Source of the DNA: Merdibacter sp965119685
GTDB taxonomy: Bacteria > Bacillota_I > Bacilli_A > Erysipelotrichales > Erysipelotrichaceae
Assembly (NCBI GenBank): GCA_965119685.1
Contig: OZ221971.1
Span: forward strand, 2,480,001-2,544,000
Reading direction: 5' to 3'
Length of the DNA: 64,000 nucleotides
The notes under the pieces: generated by a model
What the model was told of the DNA's origin: nothing
What the model saw: only the letters and a program-made list of their open reading frames with translations
The model's database searches: none
Part shown: positions 16,687 through 26,126 of the stretch, in pieces
How the letters are laid out: every line of letters starts with the position of its first letter
Numbering within the stretch: the stretch's first letter is position 1
Position numbers and translations under genes: made by a program

Positions 16687-19616
16687 TTGGCTTTCCCTCC
16701 TTCACGGTCCTCAATCGCCGCTTTCAGCGAGCGCAGACGGATTTTCACTGCGCCTAAGTTATCGATTTCGTCAATCTTGATCTGGGTGTAAAAGCGGTCT
16801 TCCCGTTTGAGGATCGCTTTTACTTCGTCGCTGGTGATCGCATCGATGCCGCAGCCGAAGCTCACCAGATGCACCACTTCCATATCCGGCTCCTTGGCCG
16901 CGACAGCTGCCGCCTGATACAGACGGGCATGGTATGTCCACTGGTTGAGGACGTTGACCTTTTGTTTTTCCTGCAGGGGGATGCTCTCCTCGCTGACGAC
17001 CACAAATCCCAGCTGTGTGAGCAGTGAGGAGATCTGATGAGAGATAAACGGATCGCCGTGATAAGGACGGCCGCACAGCACCGCAATCGGGTGATGATGA
17101 GCACGCGCATAGGCGACAGCATCGTCATATGCCGCATACAGCGCTTCATGGAAGCGGTGGTATTCCGCCATTCCCGCCTTGATCGCCTCACGGATGCGGG
17201 CGCGCTCATGAACGAGACCATGCTCCTTGAAATAGGCGCTGATGCGCTTTTCAAAGTTTTTAAGATCGTCTAACACGATATAGGGGTGCATGTAGTCAAC
17301 TGTTTTCAGCTCCTCCATGTTGGCGCTGATCGTTTCCGGGTAGTAGGCGACAAGCGGACAGTTGAAGTGATTATCGCTGATCTTTTCATCGACGTTATAC
17401 GTCATGCACGGATAGAAGATGCGGTCAACCTTTTGTTCCAAAAGCCACTGGATATGTCCGTGTACCACCTTGGCCGGCAGGCACGCCGTATCGCTTGGAA
17501 TGGAGTGCTGCGCCTTATGATACATACTCTTGTTTGTCTGTGGGGAGATGAGTGCCTCATAGCCCAGCGTATGGAAGAACTCCGTCCAAAACGGCAAAAG
17601 GTCATACATGTTCAAAACAAAGGGAATTCCGATTTTCTCCTCATGATGATATTTCCCGCGATAGCTGTTGAGCAAATCGTTTTTTACCTGATAGAGATCC
17701 GGCAGTTTCTCCTTTACCGCCGTGCGCAGCAAGGGCTTCTCACACTTATTGCCGGCGATGAGACGCTCTCCGTCAGAGAAGGTGTTGACCGTCAGCGAGC
17801 AATGATTGGTGCAGCCGTTGCAGACGATCCCTTTCGAGGAATGTGTGAAGTTTTCCAGCTGCTTCGCGTCCAATAGAGAGCTGGTGCCATGCGAATGACG
17901 CTTGGCGATGAGGGCTGCGCCATAAGCACCCATCAGATGCGCGATGCTTGGCCGAATGACCTCCATCCCCAGCTCCTGTTCAAAGCTGCGCAAAACGCTG
18001 TCGTTGCGAAAGGTGCCGCCCTGCACGACGATTTGTGTCCCGAGGTCTTCCTTGCGCTTCGCGCGGATGACTTTATATAATGCGTTTTTGACGACGCTGC
18101 GGCACAAGCCGGCGGAGATGTCCGCAATCGTCGCACCGTTTTTCTGCGCCTGTTTGACGCCGGAATTCATAAATACGGTACAGCGGGTTCCCAAATTGAC
18201 CGGATGCTTGGCACGCAGGCCCAGCTTGGCAAACTCCTGTGCACTGTATCCCAGACTTTTCGCAAAGGTCTCGATGAACGATCCGCATCCCGAGGAACAC
18301 GCCTCGTTGAGCACGATGTCATCGATGCGGCCATCGCGGATCTGAAAGCACTTGATGTCCTGTCCGCCGATATCCAATATGTAATCCACCTGCGGGTTGA
18401 AGAATTTAGCCGCCTCATAGTGCGCCATCGTCTCCACCGCGCCTTCATCGAGATGGAAGGCATGCCGCATCAGCTCCTCGCCATAACCGGTCGCACAGCT
18501 GCCTGCCATCGTGATCCGCTCACCGCCCAGCGCATAGATCTTTTTGAGATGGGTGAGCACCACATCTAACGGACTGCCCTGATTCGAGGTATATGCCTCA
18601 TAGAGAATCTGCCCATCCTCGCCGATGGCCGCCAGCTTGGTCGTGGTGGAGCCGCTGTCGATTCCCAGATAGACCTTACCCGTATATTGCGACAAATCCC
18701 CGTAAGCTACATCGCTTCGGCGATGCCGTTTCGCAAACGCTTCATAGTCCGCCTCATCAGCAAAGAGCGGCTCGCTCTCTTCCTCCTTGATCGGCATGTT
18801 CTTGAGCGCCTCCAGCTTTTCATGCAGCTCCTCATAGGTAAACCGCTCGCTGGCGCACAGGGCGCTGCCAAAGGCGACAAAGTGAATGGCGATCTGCGGG
18901 CACTGCGCATGCGCATCGTCCAACTGCAGCGTCTCCATAAAGCGCTGCCGCAGTCCCTTTAAGAAGAACAGCGGGCCTCCCAAAAACAGGACGTTGCCCT
19001 CGATCTTGCGTCCCTGCGCAAGCGAGGTGATCGTCTGATCGACCACCGCCTGAAAGATGCTGGCACATAAGTCCGCCTTGTCCACCCCTTGGTTGATGAG
19101 AGGCTGAATATCGCTTTTCGCAAACACGCCGCAGCGCGAGGCGATCGGATACAGACGCTGATACTGTAAGCTCAAAGCATCCATCTGTGCCAGATCCACA
19201 TTGAGCAAAGACGCCATCTGATCGATAAACGCACCCGTACCCCCAGCACAGGTTGAATTCATGCGCTGCTCGATTGCTCCCTGAAAGAACAGAATCTTCG
19301 CATCCTCTCCGCCCAGCTCAATCGCCGCGTCGACATGAGGATAGTATTTGCGCACCGCCTGCGCACTTGCAAACACCTCTTGGACGAAGGGCAAATTTCC
19401 CTCCTGGCTCATACCCAGCGCCGCGCTTCCGCTCAGCGCAAAATAAAACGGTTCCCCTTGTAACAGATCCTTCAATTCCTCGATTTTGGCTAACGCCATC
19501 TCGCGGATCTGCGCTTTATGACGCTCATAGCTCTTGTAAAGAATCTCCCCGTTCTCATTCATTACAACAGCTTTAATTGTCGTACTTCCGATGTCAAATC
19601 CGATTCGGTAGCTCAT
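16683..19616 (-). CDS. Double-ASKHA acyl-CoA dehydratase activase (BcrA/BadF family, DUF2229)
   Basis: A 977-residue protein with two ASKHA ATPase domains (about residues 3-255 starting GFDIGSTTIKAV, and about 315-570 starting GIDSGSTTTKLA). Each carries the cysteine pair that holds a bridging [4Fe-4S] cluster in HgdC-type activators (STCAGGTGAF with ASRCGVF; ACSSGCGSF with GTRCTVF). A C-terminal DUF2229/CoA-dehydratase-like region with further cysteines follows (CNGCTNHCSL, YPCMTYNV). Such proteins use ATP to push an electron to a dehydratase at very low potential. It starts 4 bases after the TetR gene and is translationally coupled to the dehydratase-like gene. The physiological substrate of this widespread pair is not established. 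Confidence 0.88.
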   Translation of the reverse strand: MSYRIGFDIGSTTIKAVVMNENGEILYKSYERHKAQIREMALAKIEELKDLLQGEPFYFALSGSAALGMSQEGNLPFVQEVFASAQAVRKYYPHVDAAIELGGEDAKILFFQGAIEQRMNSTCAGGTGAFIDQMASLLNVDLAQMDALSLQYQRLYPIASRCGVFAKSDIQPLINQGVDKADLCASIFQAVVDQTITSLAQGRKIEGNVLFLGGPLFFLKGLRQRFMETLQLDDAHAQCPQIAIHFVAFGSALCASERFTYEELHEKLEALKNMPIKEEESEPLFADEADYEAFAKRHRRSDVAYGDLSQYTGKVYLGIDSGSTTTKLAAIGEDGQILYEAYTSNQGSPLDVVLTHLKKIYALGGERITMAGSCATGYGEELMRHAFHLDEGAVETMAHYEAAKFFNPQVDYILDIGGQDIKCFQIRDGRIDDIVLNEACSSGCGSFIETFAKSLGYSAQEFAKLGLRAKHPVNLGTRCTVFMNSGVKQAQKNGATIADISAGLCRSVVKNALYKVIRAKRKEDLGTQIVVQGGTFRNDSVLRSFEQELGMEVIRPSIAHLMGAYGAALIAKRHSHGTSSLLDAKQLENFTHSSKGIVCNGCTNHCSLTVNTFSDGERLIAGNKCEKPLLRTAVKEKLPDLYQVKNDLLNSYRGKYHHEEKIGIPFVLNMYDLLPFWTEFFHTLGYEALISPQTNKSMYHKAQHSIPSDTACLPAKVVHGHIQWLLEQKVDRIFYPCMTYNVDEKISDNHFNCPLVAYYPETISANMEELKTVDYMHPYIVLDDLKNFEKRISAYFKEHGLVHERARIREAIKAGMAEYHRFHEALYAAYDDAVAYARAHHHPIAVLCGRPYHGDPFISHQISSLLTQLGFVVVSEESIPLQEKQKVNVLNQWTYHARLYQAAAVAAKEPDMEVVHLVSFGCGIDAITSDEVKAILKREDRFYTQIKIDEIDNLGAVKIRLRSLKAAIEDREGGKAK

Positions 19617-19620
19617 TCCA

Positions 19621-20205
19621 TCACCTCTCCATACAGTTGCTTTCTATCTCTTTCCCCAAATAATCCTTTAATCCGTGTAACAGCAATCCGCTGCTGTATG
19701 CGGCAAACGCCTGCGGCGTATAACGGCAGTTCTCCCTCAGCCACTCCTTGCATAAATACATGAAGGCGTTGGCAAAGTAAAGAGAGAGCGCCTCATTGCT
19801 GTAAAGCGCCGTCGCTTCATCCTCGTTTCGCACAACGATGAGCATCTCATCGATCAGCCTTGCGATATGCCGTGTAAACATCGTATCAAAATCGTTTTGT
19901 CCCTGCACCTGAAATGCTCGCTGAAAAAAGGAGCGGTGATCGTAGATCGTCTCACACAGCGACAAAACTAAGCGCACGATCTCTCCCGCAGGCACGAATA
20001 CCTGCTGCTGCACATACAGCAGCTGCTCACAAAGATAGTCAAGCGCGGCGTACTTATCCTCGAAATGGTTGTAAAAGGTGGCGCGGATCACCCCGGCGCG
20101 ATCACAAATCTGCTTGATTGTTATCTTCTCAAAGGGTTTTTCCCGCATGAGCAGCTCCAGGCTCTCCGCCAGAAAATCCTTCATCTTCCATTTGCGGTCT
20201 TCCAT
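19621..20205 (-). CDS. TetR-family transcriptional regulator
   Basis: A 194-residue regulator with an N-terminal helix-turn-helix (KITIKQICDRAGVIRATFYNHF) typical of TetR proteins and a helical C-terminal ligand domain. The start at 20205 has GGGAG 8 bases upstream; the ATG at 20220 is a weaker alternative. Sits between an MntP-like transporter gene (23 bases upstream) and the activase (4 bases downstream), all apparently one transcript, so it likely controls its own operon. The ligand is unknown. Confidence 0.88.
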   Translation of the reverse strand: MEDRKWKMKDFLAESLELLMREKPFEKITIKQICDRAGVIRATFYNHFEDKYAALDYLCEQLLYVQQQVFVPAGEIVRLVLSLCETIYDHRSFFQRAFQVQGQNDFDTMFTRHIARLIDEMLIVVRNEDEATALYSNEALSLYFANAFMYLCKEWLRENCRYTPQAFAAYSSGLLLHGLKDYLGKEIESNCMER

Positions 20206-20228
20206 CCCTTTTTCTCCCATCTTTCTTG

Positions 20229-20783
20229 TCAAAGCGGAAATAAGATCAGCAGCGTCGCCGCATAATACACCAAAGAGGAGAAGAAGATCATCCCCCGCTG
20301 ATAAGCGGCTCCCAAAAAGTAGCCGACCCACAGCGCCGTGTAAATCGCCGCGAAAGCCAAGACGAACATCGCCGCACAGCTGATCCATACCGGTTCCTGC
20401 ACGAGTCCTAACGCCGTTCCCAGCACGATCGTATCAATGCCGGTAAAAACGGCTAGCTCCAAGCTTTTGCGATAGCTGAACGCCAGATCCAAATGCTCCT
20501 CATACTGCTTGCGGCGCATCACCTTCATTAACAGAAAGGTTGCTAACCCCACAAAGATCACCGCCGCTAACAGACGGTCCACCTGCACCATCCGATAAGA
20601 GGCGACAACGCCGGAAAGCTGCATGCCGATAAAGAGCATGAGGGCGTTGACAGCGGCAAAGATCAGCGCATGACAGCCGCCCTTGGCAAGCTTCATCTCC
20701 CGCATGGAAGAGCCTCTCTCCATCATCACGACAAAGCTGTCTAAGCAGGCGACGCCAAGCAGCACAATCAGTGTCAGTTTCAT
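20229..20783 (-). CDS. MntP-like membrane transporter (putative manganese efflux)
   Basis: A 184-residue protein with six hydrophobic helices. The two halves each carry the acidic residue seen in MntP family helices: CLDSFVVMMERGSS in the first and TGIDTIVLGTALGL in the fourth helix. MntP exports Mn2+; here the DA motif of the family is DS and DT, so the specificity is uncertain. GGGAGGG lies about 8 bases before the ATG. No yybP-ykoY riboswitch was recognised upstream. It is the first gene of the TetR-activase-dehydratase unit. Confidence 0.65.
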   Translation of the reverse strand: MKLTLIVLLGVACLDSFVVMMERGSSMREMKLAKGGCHALIFAAVNALMLFIGMQLSGVVASYRMVQVDRLLAAVIFVGLATFLLMKVMRRKQYEEHLDLAFSYRKSLELAVFTGIDTIVLGTALGLVQEPVWISCAAMFVLAFAAIYTALWVGYFLGAAYQRGMIFFSSLVYYAATLLILFPL

Positions 20784-20829
20784 GCGATTTCCCTCCCTTG
20801 CATGACGCATGTGCAATCATACGATTAGC

Positions 20830-20838
20830 ATTATACCA
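20830..20838 (-). promoter_or_regulatory. Extended -10 promoter of MntP-TetR-activase operon
   Basis: Minus-strand TGGTATAAT (20838-20830) forms an extended -10 element about 45 bases upstream of the gene start at 20783. No good -35 box at 17 bases. Confidence 0.55.
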
Positions 20839-20888
20839 AAATCCTTTCCCGTTTCGGCTATACAATCCATTTTGATTGTCTAAATTTT

Positions 20889-22748
20889 TTACGATAATTC
20901 AAACATGCCCGTATACAGCTGATAATACTGTCCGCGCTGAGCGATCAGCTCCTCGTGAGAGCCGCGCTCGATGATGCGCCCTTTTTCTAATACCATGATC
21001 GCATCGGCATTGCGTACGGTGGAGAGGCGGTGGGCGATGACAAAGACTGTTCGCCCCTGCATCAGGGAATCCATTCCCTTTTCGATCAGACGCTCCGTCC
21101 GCGTATCGATGCTGCTGGTCGCCTCATCCAAGATGAGCACCGGAGGATCGGCGATCGCCGCCCGGGCGATGGCTAGCAGCTGCCTTTGTCCTTGGGAGAG
21201 GTTTGCCCCATCTGCGCTCACCATCGTCTCATAGCCCTTTGGCAGACGGCGGATGAACGAATCCGCATTGGCTAATTTCGCCGCCTGCACAACCTCCTCC
21301 ATGGACGCGTCTAACTTGCCATAGCGGATGTTATCGGCGATCGTACCGGTGAATAAATGCGTATCCTGCAAGACGATGGAAAGCGAACGGCGCAGATCCT
21401 CTTTGGCGATCAGGCGCACATCGATGCCATCGTAGGTGATCGAGCCATCCTGTATATCGTAAAAGCGGTTGATCAGATTGGTGATCGTCGTCTTGCCGGC
21501 GCCCGTCGCCCCGACAAAGGCGATCTTCTGCCCCGGCTTGGCGTAGAGGGAGATGTCATCGAGAATGATACGGGAGCGATTGTAGCCAAAGCGCACATGA
21601 TGGAAGCGCACATCCCCGGCAAGGGGTACAAGCTCCACACTGCCATCCACCCGCGGATGCCGCCATGCCCATCGCTTACTGTTGTAATCACACTCATACA
21701 GCGTACCGTCACGATGTGCGGCGACATTGGCTAACGTCACCTTTCCCTCGTCGATTTCCGGTTGTTCCTCCATCATTGAAAAGATGCGCTCCGCTCCTGA
21801 TAAGGCGACGAGAATGAGGTTAGACTGCTGCGTAAACTGGTTGATCGGCATTGCCGTCTGACGGACAAACACCAGATAGCTGGCCAGCGAGCCGACGTCT
21901 GTCCATCCCTTGATCGCCATGATTCCTCCTAACATCGCTACGATCGCATAATTGATATAGGAAAGAGAGACGACCATCGGCACCATCGTCGAAGAGTAGG
22001 ACATCGCACTGGTTGCCGCCTTTTGCAGACGCTTGTTGCGGCGGCGAAACTCCTCTATGTTGGCTTCCTCGTGGTTGAACACCTTCACGACCTTCTGCCC
22101 GTGGATCATCTCCTCGATAAAGCCGTTGAGACTGCCGAGGTTTTTCTGCTGGTGACCGAAATAGTAACGGCTGCGCTTGCCGCTGAAGCGGATGTAGGCA
22201 AACATCACGATGTAGCAAAACAGCACGATGATCGACAGCTGCCAGTTGAGCACGAAGATCAGCGTCAGCGTGCCGACGATCTGGATAAAGCTCTGCACGA
22301 GCATCGCAAAGCTGTTGTTGAGCGCATCGGCGATCGTATCCACATCATTGGTGAAGCGGCTCATCGTATCACCGTTGGCATTCGTGTCAAAATAGCGAAG
22401 CGGCAGCTTCATCATACAGTGAAACAAATCCTCGCGAATCTCCTTGATGATCCGCTGTGCGACGACCACCATGATCTGCGTATAGCCAAACGCCGACAGC
22501 ACGCCCGCCCCATAGATGCAGGCGGTGATGACGACGGCGGCGATCAGCCCCTGCACATCTGCGGGTACGATATAGTCGTTGACGATGGGCTTCAGCATAT
22601 ACGTCCCCAGTAAGTTTGCCATCGCACTGATTGCGACCAACAAGGCGACGGCTAACAGCAAGAAGCGATGATTGCCCATGTAATGCAGCAGGCTGCGCAA
22701 GGTTTTCCAAAAATGATCGGGACGTTTATTGCTGATGGGCTTCGCCAT
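20889..22748 (-). CDS. ABC exporter half-transporter B (canonical NBD)
   Basis: A 619-residue half ABC exporter: six membrane helices (about residues 20-330), then a nucleotide-binding domain with Walker A GATGAGKTT, signature NLSQGQRQLL, Walker B VLILDEATSS and H-loop VIAHRLST. The signature motif deviates at the third residue (LSQGQ). It overlaps by 23 bases with the gene for its partner (22726-24474), whose Walker B glutamate is replaced by Asp. Together they should form a heterodimeric exporter with one degenerate ATP site, as in LmrCD, BmrCD or TM287/288. Likely substrates are drugs or lipids. Controlled by the upstream MarR gene. Confidence 0.92.
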   Translation of the reverse strand: MAKPISNKRPDHFWKTLRSLLHYMGNHRFLLLAVALLVAISAMANLLGTYMLKPIVNDYIVPADVQGLIAAVVITACIYGAGVLSAFGYTQIMVVVAQRIIKEIREDLFHCMMKLPLRYFDTNANGDTMSRFTNDVDTIADALNNSFAMLVQSFIQIVGTLTLIFVLNWQLSIIVLFCYIVMFAYIRFSGKRSRYYFGHQQKNLGSLNGFIEEMIHGQKVVKVFNHEEANIEEFRRRNKRLQKAATSAMSYSSTMVPMVVSLSYINYAIVAMLGGIMAIKGWTDVGSLASYLVFVRQTAMPINQFTQQSNLILVALSGAERIFSMMEEQPEIDEGKVTLANVAAHRDGTLYECDYNSKRWAWRHPRVDGSVELVPLAGDVRFHHVRFGYNRSRIILDDISLYAKPGQKIAFVGATGAGKTTITNLINRFYDIQDGSITYDGIDVRLIAKEDLRRSLSIVLQDTHLFTGTIADNIRYGKLDASMEEVVQAAKLANADSFIRRLPKGYETMVSADGANLSQGQRQLLAIARAAIADPPVLILDEATSSIDTRTERLIEKGMDSLMQGRTVFVIAHRLSTVRNADAIMVLEKGRIIERGSHEELIAQRGQYYQLYTGMFELS

Positions 22749-24474
22749 GCTCGCTCACTCCTTTCTGCTGGGATTCATAAATCTCCTGATAGATGGCATT
22801 GCTTTGCAGCAGCTCCTCATGGGTGCCGACGGCGTTGAGGCGGCCATCGTCCAAAACGACGATCTGATCGGCGTGCATCAGCGAAGAGATGCGCTGAGCG
22901 ATGATGATTTTCGTCGTATCCTTGAGCTTGCTCAGTCCTTCGCGAATGCTCGCGTCCGTCGCCGTATCGACCGCGCTGGTCGAATCGTCGAAAATCAAGA
23001 TCTTCGGCTTTTTCAACAAGGCTCTGGCGATGCACAAGCGCTGCTTCTGTCCGCCGCTCACGTTGACGCCGCCCTCTTCCAAATAAGTATCGTACTGCTT
23101 CTCAAAGCGTTCGATGAACTCGTCGGCACAGGCGATGCGGCAGGCCTCCTTGATCTCTTCATCGCTGGCGTTTGGATTACCCCAGCGCAGGTTCTCTTTA
23201 ATCGTGCCGGAAAAGAGCACGTTTTTTTGCAGGACGATACCGATCTGATCACGCAGATGGGACAAGGCGTAGGCGCTGACCGCATGACCGCCGACTTTCA
23301 AGGAACCTTCGCTGACGTCATAGAGGCGCGGAATCAGCTGCACCAGCGTGCTTTTGGCGCTGCCGGTACCGCCGAGAATACCGATCGTCTGTCCTTCCTC
23401 GATTGTCAAATTGATGTTGCTGAGCACGTACTCCTTCGCATCCGGCCGGTATTTAAAGCTGACGTGAGAAAACTCGACCGTCCCTTTTTCCAGACGCAGC
23501 GACGCATCGCCATCCGCGATGTCCGATGTTTCCCACAGCACGTCACAGATGCGCTTCGCGCTGGCAAGGGAGCGCGTCAGCAGCAGGAAGACATTGGAAA
23601 GCATCATCAGCGAGTTCATGATCTGCAAGACATAGCTCAAAAAACCGGTCAGCTCGCCGACCTGCATGCCGCCGATGAAGATCAGCTGTCCGCCAAACCA
23701 GAGAATCGCGACAATCGCCGCATACATGGTAAACTGAAAGGCCGGCAAATTGAGGACGGCGATGTGAAAGGTACGCTCGCCGATCTGCATCAGCTCCTCG
23801 TTGACTGCACCAAACTTCTCCTCTTCATAATCGCCGCGCACAAACGCCTTGACTGCCCGTATAGCAATCAGCGTTTCGGAGACGATGGCGTTGACATGAT
23901 CGACCGCCTCCTGCAAACGGCGATACATCGGAGCGATACGGCTGACGATGAGCGCCAGCGTCACGCCCAGGATCGGTGCGCAGACCAAAAAGACGACCGC
24001 CAGCTGAGCGTTGATGCAAAAGGACATCACCAAACCCAGGATGAGCATGACCGGCCCGCGCACACAGGGACGCAGTCCGGCATTGATGATATTTTGCATG
24101 ACGGTAACATCGCTGGTCAAGCGTGTAACCAAAGAGGAGGAATCAAAATGATCGAGATTGGAAAAAGCGTATTGCTGGATGCAGGCGAACTCCCGCTCCC
24201 GCAGCTCAGCACCAAATCCGTTTGCCGCGATCGCCGCATATTTCGCATACAGCAAGCCTGTAATCAATGAGAGCAGCGCACAGCCTGCCATCTCCACGCC
24301 TTTCAACACTATATAGTTCACATCGCGCGCGGCGACGCCGACGTCGATGATGTCCGCCATGATCAGCGGAATGACCAGCTCAAAGCTCGTCTCGATGACG
24401 ACAAAGAGAATCGCTAACGCAAAGGGCGCCCGATAAGGACGCATACACTGAAAGATCTGTTTGATTTCACGCAT
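22726..24474 (-). CDS. ABC exporter half-transporter A (degenerate ATP site)
   Basis: A 582-residue half ABC exporter with six N-terminal helices and a C-terminal NBD. Walker A GGTGSAKST, signature NVSGGQKQRL, and Walker B ILIFDDSTSAVD, where the usual catalytic Glu is Asp; the H-loop reads IIAQRISS with Gln instead of His. These two changes mark the non-hydrolysing site of heterodimeric exporters. The start at 24474 has GGGAGG 10 bases upstream. The MarR gene end overlaps the start by 8 bases. It functions with the 20889-22748 protein at the cytoplasmic membrane. Confidence 0.92.
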   Translation of the reverse strand: MREIKQIFQCMRPYRAPFALAILFVVIETSFELVIPLIMADIIDVGVAARDVNYIVLKGVEMAGCALLSLITGLLYAKYAAIAANGFGAELREREFACIQQYAFSNLDHFDSSSLVTRLTSDVTVMQNIINAGLRPCVRGPVMLILGLVMSFCINAQLAVVFLVCAPILGVTLALIVSRIAPMYRRLQEAVDHVNAIVSETLIAIRAVKAFVRGDYEEEKFGAVNEELMQIGERTFHIAVLNLPAFQFTMYAAIVAILWFGGQLIFIGGMQVGELTGFLSYVLQIMNSLMMLSNVFLLLTRSLASAKRICDVLWETSDIADGDASLRLEKGTVEFSHVSFKYRPDAKEYVLSNINLTIEEGQTIGILGGTGSAKSTLVQLIPRLYDVSEGSLKVGGHAVSAYALSHLRDQIGIVLQKNVLFSGTIKENLRWGNPNASDEEIKEACRIACADEFIERFEKQYDTYLEEGGVNVSGGQKQRLCIARALLKKPKILIFDDSTSAVDTATDASIREGLSKLKDTTKIIIAQRISSLMHADQIVVLDDGRLNAVGTHEELLQSNAIYQEIYESQQKGVSEHGEAHQQ

Positions 24475-24907
24475 GTGTGTGTCCTCCCTTCTCCTTGTTG
24501 AGATTTTCATAGGCGCGGGTGAGATATTCATAAAACTGGGCGCGCTGAGCATCGCTGAAGCCTTCCAGCATCTGCTCCTCCACCACGTCACAGCGCTCGT
24601 GCCACTTCGCTAACGCCGCTTCTCCCGCCGCACTGATCTGTAAGCACATCGCCCGCCGATCCCCCTGCGGCAAGCTTCTGGTCAGCAGCCCCTGTTCCAG
24701 CAGCTTGTCGATAATCCTTGAAGTCGTCGCCGGTTTGATATCACAGTTTGCCGCCACATCCTTTAATCGGCAGTTGGTGTGTTCCCGCACATACATCAGA
24801 ATTTTCGGCTGCCCGCTGCTCAAAGAGATCTCCCGCATCAGTGGCCGCAGACAGTTGCGGTGCGATTGATAGAGACGAAAGACCATCATGTAAAATGACT
24901 TTTTCAT
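24467..24907 (-). CDS. MarR-family regulator of ABC exporter
   Basis: A 146-residue winged-helix regulator with helix-turn-helix around residues 47-70 (RLKDVAANCDIKPATTSRII) and a wing GDRRAM. The ATG at 24907 has GAGGAGGA 6 bases upstream. It is the first gene of a three-gene unit with the two ABC half transporters, a common layout for self-regulated multidrug exporters. A palindrome TTAGC-N17-GCTAA sits just after its own -10 box, which fits autorepression. Confidence 0.9.
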   Translation of the reverse strand: MKKSFYMMVFRLYQSHRNCLRPLMREISLSSGQPKILMYVREHTNCRLKDVAANCDIKPATTSRIIDKLLEQGLLTRSLPQGDRRAMCLQISAAGEAALAKWHERCDVVEEQMLEGFSDAQRAQFYEYLTRAYENLNKEKGGHTHA

Positions 24908-24925
24908 CAAGCGTCCTCCTCATAG

Positions 24926-24980
24926 TTAGCACTCTAATAATTTGCAAGCTAAATATATGACACGCTCCCTTGTTTGTCAA
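24926..24980 (-). promoter_or_regulatory. Promoter and MarR operator candidate
   Basis: Minus-strand TTGACA (24980-24975), 17-base spacer, TATATT (24957-24952). The inverted repeat TTAGC / GCTAA (24926-24930 and 24948-24952) starts at the -10 box and covers the expected transcription start, as expected of a MarR operator. Confidence 0.8.
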
Positions 24981-25028
24981 GAAAAAAAGCATTGAAAAGA
25001 ACGGATTCTTTCCAATGCATGACGCTTA

Positions 25029-26033
25029 TTAAAAGCGATGAAACGGTATCTGCGGCTCTCCCTGATCGAGCAGGCAGGCCAAGGCGTTAAGCGCGAGGAC
25101 GACGATGTAGCCGCCAAAGGCGATGCCCGCGCCGATGATGATCTGCCACAGCAAGAGCGACAGCGTATAGCCGATGCCGTAATAGCGAATGAGCGGCGAA
25201 GTGATGAAGCTGAAAAACGCCGACAGACACAGCCAGACACCGATCAACAAGCACAGCCAAAAGACGATCTTTCCACAAATACGCAAACGAGCCGCCAGCT
25301 TTTGCCGGCTATGGGTTATCCGCTCTTCCTCCTTGGACACATCCCCCTGTTCCCGATGAACGCTCACCGACACAACAGCGGCCCTCTTCTCTGTTTCTGC
25401 TTCCTGTGCGCATCCATTCTGCCCTGTCCCTGTTGCCTCCTGCGTCAAAGGCACATGTTCTTCATCAGCAAAAAGCGCTGTTGTTTCTGCCGTTTCCCTT
25501 TGTTCCTGCTGAGGCGAAGCGACAGGCAAGGATGCTTGCGCTTGCGGCGCGGATGAGCGGCAAATGTCTGCACATTCCTTTTGCGCAGGCGTTTCCTCTT
25601 TCTGTAAAAGCGGCTGATCCTCCTGCGCAACGCTTGCCGAGTCTTCCTTTTGCTTTGGCACATCGCTATGCAAAGCTTGCTCACTCACTGCTTCGCCTGC
25701 GTCAGCGCTTATCTGCTTCTGCGTGAAATACGCCTCGATCATAGAAACCTGCATGCCCGGGTGCGCTTGCAGCAGCTCCTCTCCATAGCGCTCATAGCTC
25801 ATCCCTGCCTGATAGGGGTGCGCCTTTTCATATTCTTCGAGCAGTGCAAATGCGAGGCGGCGCTGCCGCTTAGCCAGATAGGGGAAGTCCAGCGCCTCTT
25901 TGATCTGCTGCGGCGTCAGTTCCAGCTGGGCGCTCATCACCGCCAGAAAACGCTCGACGCTTTGATAGATCGGTTCATCAATGCTGATGACGACCTGATC
26001 GTTAACCTGCTTTAACATTTCAATATCTTTCAT
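25029..26033 (-). CDS. Unknown protein with low-complexity linker and two membrane helices
   Basis: A 334-residue protein I do not recognise. Residues 1-110 are helical and polar and include FLAVMSAQLELTPQQIKEAL; residues about 120-240 form a low-complexity linker rich in Gln, Glu, Ala and Ser; the C-terminal 85 residues hold two clear membrane helices (IVFWLCLLIGVWLCLSAFF and LLLWQIIIGAGIAFGGYIV). The start at 26033 has GAGGAG upstream at short spacing. The layout suggests a membrane-anchored protein with a cytoplasmic N-terminal domain. It is a single gene on the minus strand between the MarR and cardiolipin synthase genes. Confidence 0.7.
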   Translation of the reverse strand: MKDIEMLKQVNDQVVISIDEPIYQSVERFLAVMSAQLELTPQQIKEALDFPYLAKRQRRLAFALLEEYEKAHPYQAGMSYERYGEELLQAHPGMQVSMIEAYFTQKQISADAGEAVSEQALHSDVPKQKEDSASVAQEDQPLLQKEETPAQKECADICRSSAPQAQASLPVASPQQEQRETAETTALFADEEHVPLTQEATGTGQNGCAQEAETEKRAAVVSVSVHREQGDVSKEEERITHSRQKLAARLRICGKIVFWLCLLIGVWLCLSAFFSFITSPLIRYYGIGYTLSLLLWQIIIGAGIAFGGYIVVLALNALACLLDQGEPQIPFHRF

Positions 26034-26126
26034 ATTCTCCTCATAGGATACAAATGCAATCAACAGCCATTTATATCCTTCTCCTTTCTAAGCGCATGCG
26101 ATAAGAGCTTCACGCTGCGCTCTGTT

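Noticed and set aside
22729..24270. 513-codon plus-strand frame
   Set aside because: Lies fully antisense to the ABC exporter gene, whose motifs are intact; a shadow of GC-rich codons.
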